Shown: positions 8,904 through 19,406 of the stretch, one piece after another
Position numbering within the stretch: the stretch's first letter is position 1
Layout of the letters: every line of letters starts with the position of its first letter
DNA from: Mesorhizobium loti R88b
GTDB lineage: Bacteria > Pseudomonadota > Alphaproteobacteria > Rhizobiales > Rhizobiaceae
Length of the DNA: 64,000 nucleotides
Direction of reading: 5' to 3'
Assembly (NCBI RefSeq): GCF_013170845.1
Contig: NZ_CP033367.1
Location: 6,015,001-6,079,000, forward strand
Program-made: the position numbers and the translations under genes
The notes under the pieces: generated by a model
What the model was told of the DNA's origin: nothing
Database searches by the model: none
The model's input: the letters and a program-made list of their open reading frames with translations, nothing else

Positions 8904-9216
8904 AAATCCCGCTCCGACGCATCGCCGAAGCCTGTCGCCTGTTCATTTTTTCTTTTCTCAGCCGACGATGGAGCAAAGCACGCTGGGTGCGCTGCACAAA
9001 TTATGATTTTCAGTCGTTCGGCTTAGGCTGGACCTAACCAGACCGGCGCTGCATCCGCGCCCTCCGTAAACGTTGGCGCAAGAAGGCGTCGACAATCCCA
9101 ATGGACCGCGCGAAGGCAAGACGGACGGAAAAGCGCAAGCGCGGCAATTTTCTGACTGACAGTAAGAACTGAACGCCCTCCTGGCCCGATTGTCACCTCG
9201 AGGGGGGCAACCGCAA

Positions 9217-9295
9217 ATTAACGCAAAAGGGAAAATCGCCGCAAAAATATTCGAGGGTTCATCAACTATCGGGACCAATCGGCGATTTTTTGCAC
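9217..9295 (+). repeat. Intergenic repeat family, copy A
   Basis: One of three related copies in this window (others at 46738-46806 and 53221-53310), all in the same orientation. Shared core blocks are GGGAAAATCGCC, ATTCGAGG, CAACTATCGGGACCAATCGG and TTTGCAC. Compared with copy C it lacks about 10 bases (TTTTGATTTT) near the left end. It contains a perfect 10-bp inverted repeat, AAAATCGCCG at 9232-9241 and CGGCGATTTT at 9280-9289, so it can fold into a long stem-loop followed by T on either strand. The three copies do not share an open reading frame, so the conservation is at the DNA or RNA level. Confidence 0.8.
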
Positions 9296-9340
9296 TTGCA
9301 GCGTTGGACGGCGCGCCCACGGCCCGCGTCCTGGAATGCA

Positions 9341-10243
9341 CTATCCGAGAGTTTGACTGGCGAGTGCATAGGTTATCGGTGCAACCGCGGCGCCGACGGC
9401 AAAATCGGAGAGGCGTTTGCCCAGCGACATGGTGAGCACCGTGTCGAAAACCGGCATTCCGCTGTGCGACAGAAAGGCAGCGAACTCGCCATGGTCCATG
9501 TGGGTGTCGATCCGCAGGAAAGACCCCGAATGGTCGGCTACGTGCGGCCGCACTATCGCCACGGCGTCGGCGTCGCTTTCCGCCACGACCGGCCCCACGA
9601 CATGGCCCCGTCCAAACGGCCGACAGAGCGCGAAAGCGGTCAGCCTATCGCCCTTGAAAAGACCATAGCCGGCCGAGTGTGCGAAAAGCCTTTCGATGAG
9701 CGCCGCCCGCCTCACGCCGAAGCCTGTCGCATCGAGCGCAATCACGGCGGGAATATCATTTGCGTCCAAAGCCCGGACATCGCCTCGAATATTTGCCGGC
9801 CTCTCCTTCGTCTGCATGCGGGCGGTGCCCTGGCATTGATAAACGGTCTTCTCAGGCTGGAAGTCGAGCGAGAGATAGAGCCGCCTTGCCGCACGGGTTG
9901 CATTGAGGCGCAAGTCATGTCCGACTAGTCTGTCGAAGATCCGCTTCATCAGCCATTGTCCCGCCCCCAGCGTCTGGAGCCGCGGCGAGGTGATGACCAT
10001 GCCCACGGTCGCGAAGTCGGCGCCATGCGTGAACCACATGGCGGAACCGAGAACCCGGCCGATCTCATCGAGCGCCACGAGGCCTTGTCCCGATTGGCGC
10101 AGGAATTGCCAGTCTTCGGCGCGATGCGGCCATCCCACGGAGAGCGAGAGTGCGTGCAAACGGTCCAGCTCGACACCTTCGATGTCGTCGATGCGCATCG
10201 AGAAGGTGTCGATTTTCAAGCTTCCGGACGGCTTCAATTCCAT
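9341..10243 (-). CDS. Two-domain GNAT family N-acetyltransferase
   Basis: A 300-residue protein with two tandem GNAT-like halves. The first half (residues about 15-150) has the acetyl-CoA strand FATVGMVITSPRLQTLGAGQWLM in a degenerate QxxGxG/A form; the second half carries RPFGRGHVVGPVVA and SFLRIDTHMD. It is a clear paralogue of the gene at 19407-20246: both share WPHR..DW near the N-terminus, RPFGRG..GPV in the second half and YALA.Q.LG at the C-terminus. An AGGGGC ribosome site precedes ATG 10243. Its acceptor is unknown; linkage to two amine-catabolic regions suggests an amine or amino-acid derivative. Confidence 0.88.
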   Translation of the reverse strand: MELKPSGSLKIDTFSMRIDDIEGVELDRLHALSLSVGWPHRAEDWQFLRQSGQGLVALDEIGRVLGSAMWFTHGADFATVGMVITSPRLQTLGAGQWLMKRIFDRLVGHDLRLNATRAARRLYLSLDFQPEKTVYQCQGTARMQTKERPANIRGDVRALDANDIPAVIALDATGFGVRRAALIERLFAHSAGYGLFKGDRLTAFALCRPFGRGHVVGPVVAESDADAVAIVRPHVADHSGSFLRIDTHMDHGEFAAFLSHSGMPVFDTVLTMSLGKRLSDFAVGAAVAPITYALASQTLG

Positions 10244-10480
10244 GCCCCTGAAAGATACCGCATTAGAGCGCGGCGCACCGATGGCCGGCCCTGCCCCGTA
10301 ACGCTAGAACGAGCAGATCGGAACGATTTGCTCGAAAGCTGCGCAGCAACGCAAGATTCAACTGAAACACTTTCGCTTTCGGCACGCAATCGCGTCAGAA
10401 CGCGCACATCCTTTCCGGCAATGTTGGAAGTATGGTCGACGGCACCGATCCCGGCGAACCCGAAATGCTTGAGGGCTGGA

Positions 10481-11605
10481 ATGGACGTCTTCGACATCCT
10501 CGACCGTCTCGTCACCTTTCCATCGGTCGCCGGCAGGCCGAACGGTGACATCGCCGGCTGGATCGAGACCTATCTTGCTGAACACAGCATGCAGGTGACC
10601 CTGCTGCCAGGGCCGGAAGGCGACCGTTTCAATCTTTTCGCGACGATCGGCCCCGCCGATGTCCCGGGTTACATCCTGTCCGGCCACATGGACGTCGTCC
10701 CCGCCAGTGAGCCGCAATGGAGTTCGAACCCTTTCGCGTTGCGCCGGGAGGGCGAGCGGCTCTATGGACGTGGCACCACGGACATGAAGGGGTTTCTTGC
10801 CGCGACGCTCGCGGCCGTGCCCATGCTGGCGGGACAGCGCCTTGCCAGGCCAATCCACCTCGCCTTCTCCTATGACGAGGAGGTAGGGTGCCGCGGCGTG
10901 CCGCATCTGATCGCCCGCCTTCACGAGCTTTGCGCCAAGCCGCTCGGCGTCATCGTCGGCGAGCCGAGCGGCCTGCGCGCCGTGCGCGGCCACAAGGGCA
11001 AGGCGGCCGCTCGCGTGATCATCAGCGGGCGCTCCGGCCATTCCTCGCGGCCCGATCTCGGCCTCAACGCCATCCACGCCATGGCCGGTGCGCTGAGCGC
11101 CGCTGTGAGCGAAGCCGATCGGCTGATGAACGGTCCGTTCGACCCTGCCTTCGAGCCACCCTACTCCTCGCTGCAGGCGGGCGTGGTGGCGGGCGGACAT
11201 CAGGTCAACATCATCCCCGACACCTGTACGCTGGACCTTGAGGCACGCGCCATACCTGGCATCGACCCGGCGAGCCTGCTGGCGCCTGTAAAGGCGCGGG
11301 CAGAGGCCCTTGTGGCCGATGGCTTTCGCATCGAGTGGACACCGATGAGCGCCTATCCAGCGATGTCGCTGCCGCCAGGCGCGCCGCTTGCGGGACTGCT
11401 GCGCGAGTTGACAGGCGAGGTGCCGCTTGCCGCCGTCAGCTACGGCACGGAGGCCGGGCTTTACCAGGCCGCCGGGTTCGATGCGATCATCTGCGGCCCC
11501 GGCGACATCGCCCGCGCCCACAAGCCGGATGAGTACATTCTCACCAGCGAACTCACCGCCTGCCAGCGATTGGTCGAGGCGCTGGGCGCCCACTGCGCGG
11601 CTTGA
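10481..11605 (+). CDS. M20 family metallopeptidase/deacetylase (ArgE-like)
   Basis: A 374-residue zinc-dependent amidohydrolase close to acetylornithine deacetylase. Metal and catalytic residues are visible: H69 and D71 in SGHMDVVP, D101 in YGRGTTDMKG, the Glu pair E133-E134 in SYDEEVGCRG, and the Glu of VGEPSG; the lid domain begins after GHKGKAAARV. ATG 10481 is chosen because GAGGG lies 7 bases upstream; frames extending further left have no ribosome site and run into the divergent promoter region. It heads the plus-strand cluster with a hydroxyacid dehydrogenase and cupin, so it more likely deacylates an amine-pathway intermediate than serves arginine synthesis. Confidence 0.9.
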   Translation: MDVFDILDRLVTFPSVAGRPNGDIAGWIETYLAEHSMQVTLLPGPEGDRFNLFATIGPADVPGYILSGHMDVVPASEPQWSSNPFALRREGERLYGRGTTDMKGFLAATLAAVPMLAGQRLARPIHLAFSYDEEVGCRGVPHLIARLHELCAKPLGVIVGEPSGLRAVRGHKGKAAARVIISGRSGHSSRPDLGLNAIHAMAGALSAAVSEADRLMNGPFDPAFEPPYSSLQAGVVAGGHQVNIIPDTCTLDLEARAIPGIDPASLLAPVKARAEALVADGFRIEWTPMSAYPAMSLPPGAPLAGLLRELTGEVPLAAVSYGTEAGLYQAAGFDAIICGPGDIARAHKPDEYILTSELTACQRLVEALGAHCAA

Positions 11606-11617
11606 AGGGGAGCCGGA

Positions 11618-12541
11618 ATGACATTCCTGTTCAGTTCCGATGCGCAGCGCGGGGCGATCTTCGCCGATGCCTTCGCCAAGGAACTGCCTGATATCCCCTT
11701 CACGATGGATGCCGCAACGGTCGATCCCGACGCCGTGCGCTATCTCATTACCTGGACAGCGCCAGAAGACCTCGCCCGCTACAGCAAGCTGGAGATCCTG
11801 TTTTCCATTGGCGCCGGAGTGGACCAGTTCCGCTTCGATGCGGTGCCTGCGAACGTGAAGATCGTGCGTACGGTCGAGGAAGGCATCGTGCGCATGATGC
11901 AGGAGTATGTGACGCTTGCCGTGCTCGCCCTGCATCGCAATCTGCCGGGATATCTGGCGCAGCAGCGCGCCGGCGAATGGCGCGACATCCCCCAGTTGCA
12001 GGCTGGGTCGCGCCGGCTCGGCGTGCTCGGCCTCGGGCAGCTCGGCCAAGCCGTCCTCGACCGGCTGAAGCCCTTCGGCTTTCCACTCGCTGGATGGAGC
12101 CGTTCGCCGCGGCAGATCGAGGGGGTGACCTGTCATCATGGCGAGCTTGGGCTGGAGGAGATGCTCGCGGCCAGCGACATACTGATCTGCCTGCTGCCGC
12201 TGACCGAGGACACGCGCGGTTTCCTCGATGCCGATCTGTTTGCGAAGCTGCCCAAGGGCGCGGCGCTCGTCCATACCGGCCGGGGGCCGCAGCTTTGTCA
12301 AGAAGCCCTTGTCGCCGCGCTCGACAGCGGCCACCTTTCGGCGGCGATGATCGACGTCACCGATCCCGAACCGCTGCCCGCAGGCCATCCGTTCTGGTCG
12401 CATCAAAAGGTCATCCTGACCCCGCATGTCGCCAGCGTCACCCAACCTGTGACCGCTGCGCGGACCGTCATCGAAAACATCCGACGCCACCGCGCCGGGC
12501 TCGACCCGATCGGGCTCGTCGACCGCTCGCGCGGCTATTGA
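11618..12541 (+). CDS. D-isomer 2-hydroxyacid dehydrogenase (glyoxylate/hydroxypyruvate reductase A-like)
   Basis: A 307-residue NAD(P)-dependent 2-hydroxyacid dehydrogenase of the GhrA type. The cofactor motif is [17 protein letters not shown]; the catalytic Arg, Glu and His map to the [19 protein letters not shown] and LTPHVAS segments. GhrA proteins reduce glyoxylate and hydroxypyruvate to glycolate and glycerate. The gene starts 12 bp after the M20 gene with GAAGGGGAG as ribosome site, so they are co-transcribed. In this setting it may reduce a keto acid from the deacylated product; that is inference. Confidence 0.9.
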   Translation: MTFLFSSDAQRGAIFADAFAKELPDIPFTMDAATVDPDAVRYLITWTAPEDLARYSKLEILFSIGAGVDQFRFDAVPANVKIVRTVEEGIVRMMQEYVTLAVLALHRNLPGYLAQQRAGEWRDIPQLQAGSRRLGVLGLGQLGQAVLDRLKPFGFPLAGWSRSPRQIEGVTCHHGELGLEEMLAASDILICLLPLTEDTRGFLDADLFAKLPKGAALVHTGRGPQLCQEALVAALDSGHLSAAMIDVTDPEPLPAGHPFWSHQKVILTPHVASVTQPVTAARTVIENIRRHRAGLDPIGLVDRSRGY

Positions 12542-12549
12542 AGTCCAAA

Positions 12550-12918
12550 ATGAAAGGCCATCCCTTGTCCCTGCTCAAGACCGTCGATACCAACCCTGGC
12601 TTTCCGCCGCGCGAATCCGCGGCGCTGCCTGAACGGCTGATTGCCGGCAACCCCGCCTTCAAAACCTGGGCGCAGGATGTCGCCAAGGACGACCTCGTCC
12701 ATACCGGCGTCTGGGAGGCGACGCCCGGCGAAACGCGATCGATCAAGGGCGAGACTTTCGAGTTCTGCCACATCCTCTCGGGCGTGATCGAAATCACGCC
12801 CGACGGCGGCAAGCCGGTGACCTACCGCGCCGGCGACAGCTTCGTGATGAAACCCGGCTTCACCGGGATTTGGAAGACCATCGAAACGGTACGCAAGATC
12901 TACGTAACCGTAGGGTAA
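12550..12918 (+). CDS. Cupin domain protein (cupin_3 / ureidoglycine aminohydrolase-like)
   Basis: A 122-residue single-cupin protein. The second half shows the cupin_3 pattern: GVWEATPGETRS, then FEFCHILSGVIEI with the first metal motif, and RAGDSFVMKPGFTGIWKT followed by VRKIYV. It starts 9 bp after the dehydrogenase stop (ATG 12550; a TTG at 12565 is an alternative). Small cupins of this type commonly sit in amine and ureide catabolic clusters, where some act as isomerases or hydrolases and others have no known reaction. The genomic partner set is the only guide to function. Confidence 0.85.
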   Translation: MKGHPLSLLKTVDTNPGFPPRESAALPERLIAGNPAFKTWAQDVAKDDLVHTGVWEATPGETRSIKGETFEFCHILSGVIEITPDGGKPVTYRAGDSFVMKPGFTGIWKTIETVRKIYVTVG

Positions 12919-12925
12919 CGGGAGC

Positions 12926-12945
12926 GCGGAGGCGCCGGTCTCCGC
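12926..12945 (+). terminator. Short GC hairpin after the cupin gene (possible terminator)
   Basis: GCGGAG at 12926-12931 pairs with CTCCGC at 12940-12945 across an 8-base loop, 8 bp after the cupin stop, followed by AACAGATTTTGCC. The stem is only 6 bp and the T-run weak, so termination would be partial. The 147-bp gap to the next gene leaves room for a new promoter. Confidence 0.4.
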
Positions 12946-13065
12946 AACAGATTTTGCCGTCTGTCATCGCCGGCACACAACAATCATCCGCGACCGATCG
13001 CCGAACGGTGCATGCTGCGCTGCTGCCCGCGCTAGGCTCCTGCAGAATAGTCCAGAGTGGGTGCC

Positions 13066-14529
13066 ATGGGCCTGAGCTTCGACCCGGATACCGTATCCCT
13101 TCCCGGCGGCCATTTCATTGGCGGCGAGCTCATCGCGGCCGAGGGTGCTATCGAGATGCGCCGACCGTCGGACGGCAAGGTATACGCCGCTTGCCCCGTG
13201 GCCGGCGTCGATATGATCGGGCGTGCCGTGGAAAGCGCCAAGGCGGCGCTGAAGTCCAGCAACTGGGGTGGCGTTCGGCCGCGCGAACGGACGAAGGCGC
13301 TCCAGGCCTGGGCCGACCTGATCGAAGCGGAAGCCGAAACGTTGGCCAGGATCGAGGCGCTGTCCTCCACCCGGCCTGTCGGCCAGCTCGTTGCCGGCGA
13401 CATCGCGATAACCGCCGAGCAGATCCGCTTCTTTGCCGAATTCGCCGACAAGGAAGGCAGCGAGCTCGTGCCGACCGACGACGCCACGCTCGGCATGATC
13501 ATGAGCGAGCCCTATGGCGTGGTCGGCGCGATCACGCCCTGGAATTTTCCCATCTCGATGGCCGGATGGAAGCTTGGCCCGGCATTGGCCGCGGGCAATG
13601 CGGTCGTGCTGAAGCCGTCGGAAATGACGCCCCTCTCGGCAGTCTATATGGCGCAACTCGCCGTCAAAGCAGGCTTGCCGGCGGGGCTCATAAACGTGGT
13701 GCTGGGAGACGGTCCGACGACCGGCACGGCGCTGACCGGCCATGCCGAGGTCGCCAAGATCAGCTTCACCGGCTCGACCCGCGCCGGCTCGGCCATCATG
13801 GAGAACGTCGCCCGCACCGGCGTCAAGCCGATGACGCTGGAACTTGGCGGCAAGAGCCCGCAGATCGTCTTTGCCGATGCCGATCTGGACAAGGCGGCGA
13901 CGGCCATCGCCGGCAGCGTCACCTTCAACGCCGGCCAAGCCTGCGTGGCCGGCACGCGCCTGATCGTCGAGAGCAGCGTAGCCAACAGGCTGACGGCCGC
14001 GATCATGGAGAAGATGAAGGCGGTGCGGCCAGGCCCGACTTGGGACGACGCGACCCAATATTCGCCAATCATCTCAGAGCGGCAGCGGGCGCGTGTCGAC
14101 AGCATCGTGCAGGCCGCGATCGAGGCCGGCGGCGAATGCCTGACCGGCGGCGGCGTCATGGACAGCCCAGGCTATTTCTACCAGCCGACGCTGATCGCCG
14201 ATGTCGATCAGGCCAATCCGGCGATCGTCGAGGAAATCTTCGGCCCGGTCCTGACCATCCAGACCTTCGAGACCGAGGAAGAGGCGCTGGCGCTGTCTTC
14301 CCATCCGACCTACGGGCTGGCGTCCGGCCTGTTCACATCAGACCTGTCTCGCACGATCCGCTTCGCGCGCAGGCTTGAAGCGGGCACCGTCTGGGTCAAC
14401 CGCTACAGCCGCTCGCGTGACCATATCCTGCCGACCGGCGGCTACAAGCGCTCCGGCATCGGCAAGGACCTCGGCCGCGAGGTCTATCTCGCCAACCGCA
14501 GGACCAAAAGCGTCCTGATCAGCCTCTAG
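13066..14529 (+). CDS. Aldehyde dehydrogenase family protein (betaine-aldehyde-dehydrogenase-like)
   Basis: A 487-residue aldehyde dehydrogenase from ATG 13066 (GTG 13057 is an in-frame alternative; neither has a strong ribosome site). Catalytic residues are all present: N160 in ITPWNFP, E259 in LELGGKSP, and C293 in FNAGQACVAGTR. It oxidises an aldehyde to the acid with NAD(P)+. The C-terminal TGGYKRSGIGKDLGRE motif is typical of the betaine/aminoaldehyde group. It is followed after 4 bp by a tartrate-dehydrogenase-like gene, and after that by another aldehyde dehydrogenase, so the cluster handles at least two aldehyde steps. Confidence 0.92.
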   Translation: MGLSFDPDTVSLPGGHFIGGELIAAEGAIEMRRPSDGKVYAACPVAGVDMIGRAVESAKAALKSSNWGGVRPRERTKALQAWADLIEAEAETLARIEALSSTRPVGQLVAGDIAITAEQIRFFAEFADKEGSELVPTDDATLGMIMSEPYGVVGAITPWNFPISMAGWKLGPALAAGNAVVLKPSEMTPLSAVYMAQLAVKAGLPAGLINVVLGDGPTTGTALTGHAEVAKISFTGSTRAGSAIMENVARTGVKPMTLELGGKSPQIVFADADLDKAATAIAGSVTFNAGQACVAGTRLIVESSVANRLTAAIMEKMKAVRPGPTWDDATQYSPIISERQRARVDSIVQAAIEAGGECLTGGGVMDSPGYFYQPTLIADVDQANPAIVEEIFGPVLTIQTFETEEEALALSSHPTYGLASGLFTSDLSRTIRFARRLEAGTVWVNRYSRSRDHILPTGGYKRSGIGKDLGREVYLANRRTKSVLISL

Positions 14530-14533
14530 AGAG

Positions 14534-15583
14534 ATGCCGATGAAATCCTATTCGATCGCTACGATCCCCGGTGACGGTATCGGCCACGATGTGACCGCCG
14601 CAGCCTGGACGGTGCTGGAGGCCGCAGCCAACCAATCTGGCTTTGGCTTGACCGGAACCGAGTTCCCCTGGTCCTGCAAATTCTACAAGGAGACTGGCCG
14701 CATGATGCCGCAGGACGGCATCGAGACCTTGCGCGGCTTCGACGCCATCCTTCTCGGCGCCGTCGGCTGGCCGGCGCAGGTGCCGGATTCCGTTTCGCTG
14801 CACGGCCTGTTGCTGCCGATCCGCAAGGCCTTCGTGCAATATGCCAACATCCGGCCGCACCGCCTGCTGCCGGGCGTCACGGGGCCGCTGCGGGCAGAAA
14901 ATTTCGACATATTGTGCATCCGCGAGAACACCGAAGGCGAATATTCGGGTGCCGGCGGGCGCGTGCATCAGGGCACGCTGGACGAGGTCGCCGTGGAGAC
15001 CTCGATCTTCACCCGCGCTGGCGTCGAGCGCATCCTGCGCTTCGGCTTCGAGCAGGCGCGGTCGCGTCGGGGCAAGCTGGCTTCCGTCACCAAGTCCAAC
15101 GCGCAGAAATATTCGATGGTGTTCTGGGACGAGATCACGCGAAAGCTGGCCGCGGATTATCCGGACGTCGCCGTGACCAGCTATCATGTCGATGCGCTCG
15201 CCGCGCGCATGATCATGGCGCCGGAGAGCCTAGACGTGGTCGTCGCCTCCAACCTGTTTGGCGATATCCTCACCGACATCGGCGCGGCGATCCAGGGCGG
15301 GCTCGGCTACGCCGCCTCGGCCAACATCAATCCCGGCCGCTCGGCGCCCTCCATGTTCGAGCCCGTGCACGGCTCGGCGCCCGACATCGCCCATCTCGGC
15401 ATCGCCAACCCGATCGCCGCCATCTGGTCCGGCGCCATGATGCTCGAACATCTCGGCGAAACGGCCGCCGCCGGCCGGGTCATGCAAGCGGTCGAAGCGA
15501 CAACCGCGCGCGGCATCGGAACAACTCCCGGCAAGGACAGCACGAAAGCCATCACCGCCGCCATCGTCGCGGCACTCACCTGA
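14534..15583 (+). CDS. Isocitrate/isopropylmalate dehydrogenase family protein, tartrate dehydrogenase-like
   Basis: A 349-residue member of the beta-decarboxylating dehydrogenase family. IATIPGDGIGHDV opens the Rossmann-like fold, IRENTEGEYSG is the substrate-loop signature shared with IPMDH/TtuC, NLFGDILTDIGAA supplies the metal-binding Asp residues, and HGSAPDIAHLGIANPIA is the NAD-binding motif. The YANIRPHRLLPGV segment fits the tartrate/malate dehydrogenase branch better than leucine or TCA enzymes. ATG 14534 follows AGAG directly; ATG 14540 is an equally good start. It would oxidise and decarboxylate a 2- or 3-hydroxy acid, perhaps the product of the neighbouring aldehyde dehydrogenases. 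Confidence 0.9.
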   Translation: MPMKSYSIATIPGDGIGHDVTAAAWTVLEAAANQSGFGLTGTEFPWSCKFYKETGRMMPQDGIETLRGFDAILLGAVGWPAQVPDSVSLHGLLLPIRKAFVQYANIRPHRLLPGVTGPLRAENFDILCIRENTEGEYSGAGGRVHQGTLDEVAVETSIFTRAGVERILRFGFEQARSRRGKLASVTKSNAQKYSMVFWDEITRKLAADYPDVAVTSYHVDALAARMIMAPESLDVVVASNLFGDILTDIGAAIQGGLGYAASANINPGRSAPSMFEPVHGSAPDIAHLGIANPIAAIWSGAMMLEHLGETAAAGRVMQAVEATTARGIGTTPGKDSTKAITAAIVAALT

Positions 15584-15600
15584 TTGCAAGGTCATTTCCG

Positions 15601-17047
15601 ATGAAGAACCTGAAAAACAAAAGTCTCTTCCGCCAAGCTGGCCTGATTGGCGGCGAATGGGTCGCGGCCGGCTCCGGCAGGACAGTCGATGTCATCGATC
15701 CAGCAACCCAGGTGGCGATCGGCACGGTCCCCGACATGGCCGGTCCGGAGACCCACGCCGCCATCGAGGCCGCGGCTTCCGCCTATGCCGACTGGAAGAA
15801 GAAGACCAACGCCGAGCGCGCTGGTCTCCTGGAAGCCTGGCATGGCTTGATGCTGGCGCATCTGGACGATCTCGCGCTAATCCTGACGACGGAACAGGGC
15901 AAGCCGCTGGACGAGGCCAAAGGCGAGATCCGCTATGGCGCTTCCTTCGTCAAATGGTTCGCGGAGGAGGCTCGCCGCATCAATGGCCACACCATCCCTT
16001 CGCCCACGCCAGACCGGCGCATCATCGTGCAGAAGGAGCCGGTAGGCGTTTGCGGCATCATCACGCCGTGGAACTTTCCCAATGCGATGATCACCCGCAA
16101 GGTCGCGCCGGCATTGGCCGCCGGCTGCACGGTGGTGATCAAACCATCCGAATTCACGCCCTATTCGGCGCTGGCGCTCGGCGTGCTTGCCGAGCGCGCC
16201 GGCATCCCCGCCGGCGTCATCAACATCGTCACCGGTATGCCGACCGAGATCGGCAACGAGATCATGGCGAACGAGACCGTTCGCAAGATCTCCTTCACCG
16301 GATCGACGCGTGTCGGTTCGCTGCTGATGCGCGGGGCGGCCGACAGCGTGAAGCGGCTCAGCCTCGAACTCGGCGGCAATGCACCCTTCATCGTCTTCGA
16401 CGACGCCGATCTCGACCTCGCCATCGAGGGCGCGCTGGTCTCCAAGTTCCGCAATGGCGGCCAGACCTGCGTCTGCGCCAACCGCATCCTCGTCCAGGCC
16501 GGTGTCTATGAAACCTTCGCCGCGAAGCTTTCCGCGCGCGTCAACGCCATGACGGTGGGGCCGGGCACGCAGCCCGGCGTCGCCATCGGACCGATGATCA
16601 ATATGGCGGCGGTCGAGAAGATCAACCGCCATGTCGAGGACGCACTCGCCAAAGGTGCGGCGATTGTCACCGAGAAGCCCGCATTGCCCGACGGTCCTCA
16701 GTATGTCGCGCCGCTGGTGCTGACCGGCGCCACCAAAGACATGCAGCTTGCCGGTGAGGAAACGTTCGGTCCGGTCGCGCCGCTTTTCCGGTTCGAGACG
16801 GAAGAGGAAGCGATCGCGCTGGCCAATGCCACGCCCTACGGGCTTGCTTCCTACTTCTACACCGAAAACCTGAAACGCGCCTGGCGCGTGGGCGAGGCGC
16901 TGGAGTTCGGCATGGTGGGTCTCAACACCGGCTCGGTCTCGATCGAGGTCGCCCCCTTCGGCGGCGTCAAGCTGTCCGGCCTCGGCCGAGAGGGCGCGCA
17001 GGCCGGCATCGAGGAGTATCTCGAAATGAAAACGTTCCACATGGGAA

Positions 17048-17064
<17 letters not shown>
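15601..17064 (+). CDS. NAD(P)-dependent succinate-semialdehyde dehydrogenase-like aldehyde dehydrogenase (GabD family)
   Basis: A 487-residue aldehyde dehydrogenase with GabD features: N158 in ITPWNFPNAM, E256 in LELGGNAPFIVFDDADLD (Asn-Ala instead of Lys-Ser, typical of GabD), and C290 in GGQTCVCANR, including the second Cys two residues on. GabD oxidises succinate semialdehyde to succinate, the last step of GABA and putrescine breakdown, which fits the aminotransferase and amine-oxidase-like genes nearby. Unusually, the last six codons and the TAG stop (17062-17064) are made of the repeat array at 17048-17128, so the native C-terminus has been replaced by a short MGIGSRD-like tail. Confidence 0.92.
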
Positions 17065-18400
<1,336 letters not shown>

Positions 18401-18416
18401 TGGCGATCCGCCTGTT

Positions 18417-19085
18417 TCAGAGACCGACCACGCCTGCAAGACCCGAAATGTCCGATATCTCGACATAGCCATAGTACGGGTTGGCCGGTTCGTGGCCACG
18501 ATTGACCCAGACCTTGTTCTTGATGCCGAGATCGTGTGCCGACATCAGGTCGTAGCGGAACGATGACGAGCAGTGAAGGATATCCTCCGGGCCGCAACCC
18601 AACCTGTCGAACATGTATTCGAAGGCCTTGAAACGTGGCTTGTAAGCCTGCGCCTGCTCGGCCGTGTAGACGGCATGGAACGGCGCGCCGAGTTTCTCGA
18701 CATTGGACATGATCTGCGCGTTCATGGCGTTGGACAGGATGACCAGCGGAATCTCCTTGGCGACCTTCGCCAGGCCGGCCGGAACGTCAGCGTGAGGCCC
18801 CCAGGTCGGGACGCGCTCGTAGACCATCCCAGCATCTTCGGCGTTGAAGGCAACGCCGTTGCGCTTGCAGGCGCGCTCGAGCGCGTTATGAACGACATCG
18901 GCATAGGGCTTCCAGTCGCCCATGATCTCGTCGAGCCGATAGGCCGCGAAGTTCTTGATGAACTCCTGCATGCGCGGCTCGTCGAGCCGGCTGCCATAAA
19001 GATCGCGCGCCGCTTCCGCCATCTGAAAAAAGGTCAACGTCCCGTAGCAGTCGAAGGTAATGTATTTGGGCCTGAAGGAAGCCAT
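18417..19085 (-). CDS. Type II haloacid dehalogenase-like HAD hydrolase
   Basis: A 222-residue HAD-superfamily hydrolase. The nucleophile is D12 in ITFDCYGTL; motif II is VILSNAMN; motif III/IV residues are in YKPRFKAFEYM and the ILHCSSSFRYDLMSAHDLG segment, matching the haloacid-dehalogenase type II layout. Natural substrates of such cluster-linked enzymes are usually not haloacids. ATG 19085 is preceded by CGGAGAT. It is co-transcribed with the PuuB-like oxidase 16 bp downstream and is divergent from a GNAT gene. A second, diverged HAD of the same type lies at 21872-22594. Confidence 0.9.
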   Translation of the reverse strand: MASFRPKYITFDCYGTLTFFQMAEAARDLYGSRLDEPRMQEFIKNFAAYRLDEIMGDWKPYADVVHNALERACKRNGVAFNAEDAGMVYERVPTWGPHADVPAGLAKVAKEIPLVILSNAMNAQIMSNVEKLGAPFHAVYTAEQAQAYKPRFKAFEYMFDRLGCGPEDILHCSSSFRYDLMSAHDLGIKNKVWVNRGHEPANPYYGYVEISDISGLAGVVGL

Positions 19086-19406
19086 GTCCGTCGATCTCCG
19101 GTGGAAGCACGTCCGTGCTGGGATGTATTTCATCATAGGATAGCAGGCGGCGACCCACCTGACCGAAATCGCCCTCCCGGAAGCAGAAAGTTCCGTATCC
19201 GCCATCCGGTTTGGCACGCTGTAGCATCTTGCCTGTCGATAGCAGCGCTACGCGCGGCGTGAAGTGCATCCGTCGCCGACGGTGTCAGCACAAGATGCGG
19301 CGCACCCCTCGCGTTACGGTGAAAGATACTGCCCGAGCCAAGGCCTTCAGGCGATCTGCGGCGCGCCGATGACCGAGACTTGGGCACCAGACGGAAGGGA
19401 TGCCTC
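19086..19406. other. Divergent intergenic region (321 bp)
   Basis: Separates the minus-strand HAD/oxidase pair from the plus-strand GNAT/aminotransferase genes, so it should hold promoters for both. I find only short palindromes (for example CCGTCGCCGACGG near 19270) and no convincing coding sequence or promoter boxes. Confidence 0.5.

Larger units (their letters stand above)
8859..9340. other. Intergenic region upstream of the NMT1-type ABC operon (482 bp)
   Basis: No gene is supported here. It holds a perfect stem-loop directly before the binding-protein ribosome site (8879-8903), copy A of the intergenic repeat family (9217-9295), and presumably the operon promoter, for which I cannot point to convincing -35/-10 boxes. 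It is more AT-rich than the flanking genes in the repeat part. Confidence 0.6.

Noticed and set aside
10358..12490. 710-codon open frame on the minus strand opposite the M20 and hydroxyacid dehydrogenase genes
   Set aside because: It is antisense to two well-supported genes with clear catalytic motifs. Its translation is rich in Arg, Gly, His and Asp without any domain pattern, as expected for the reverse strand of GC-rich coding DNA.
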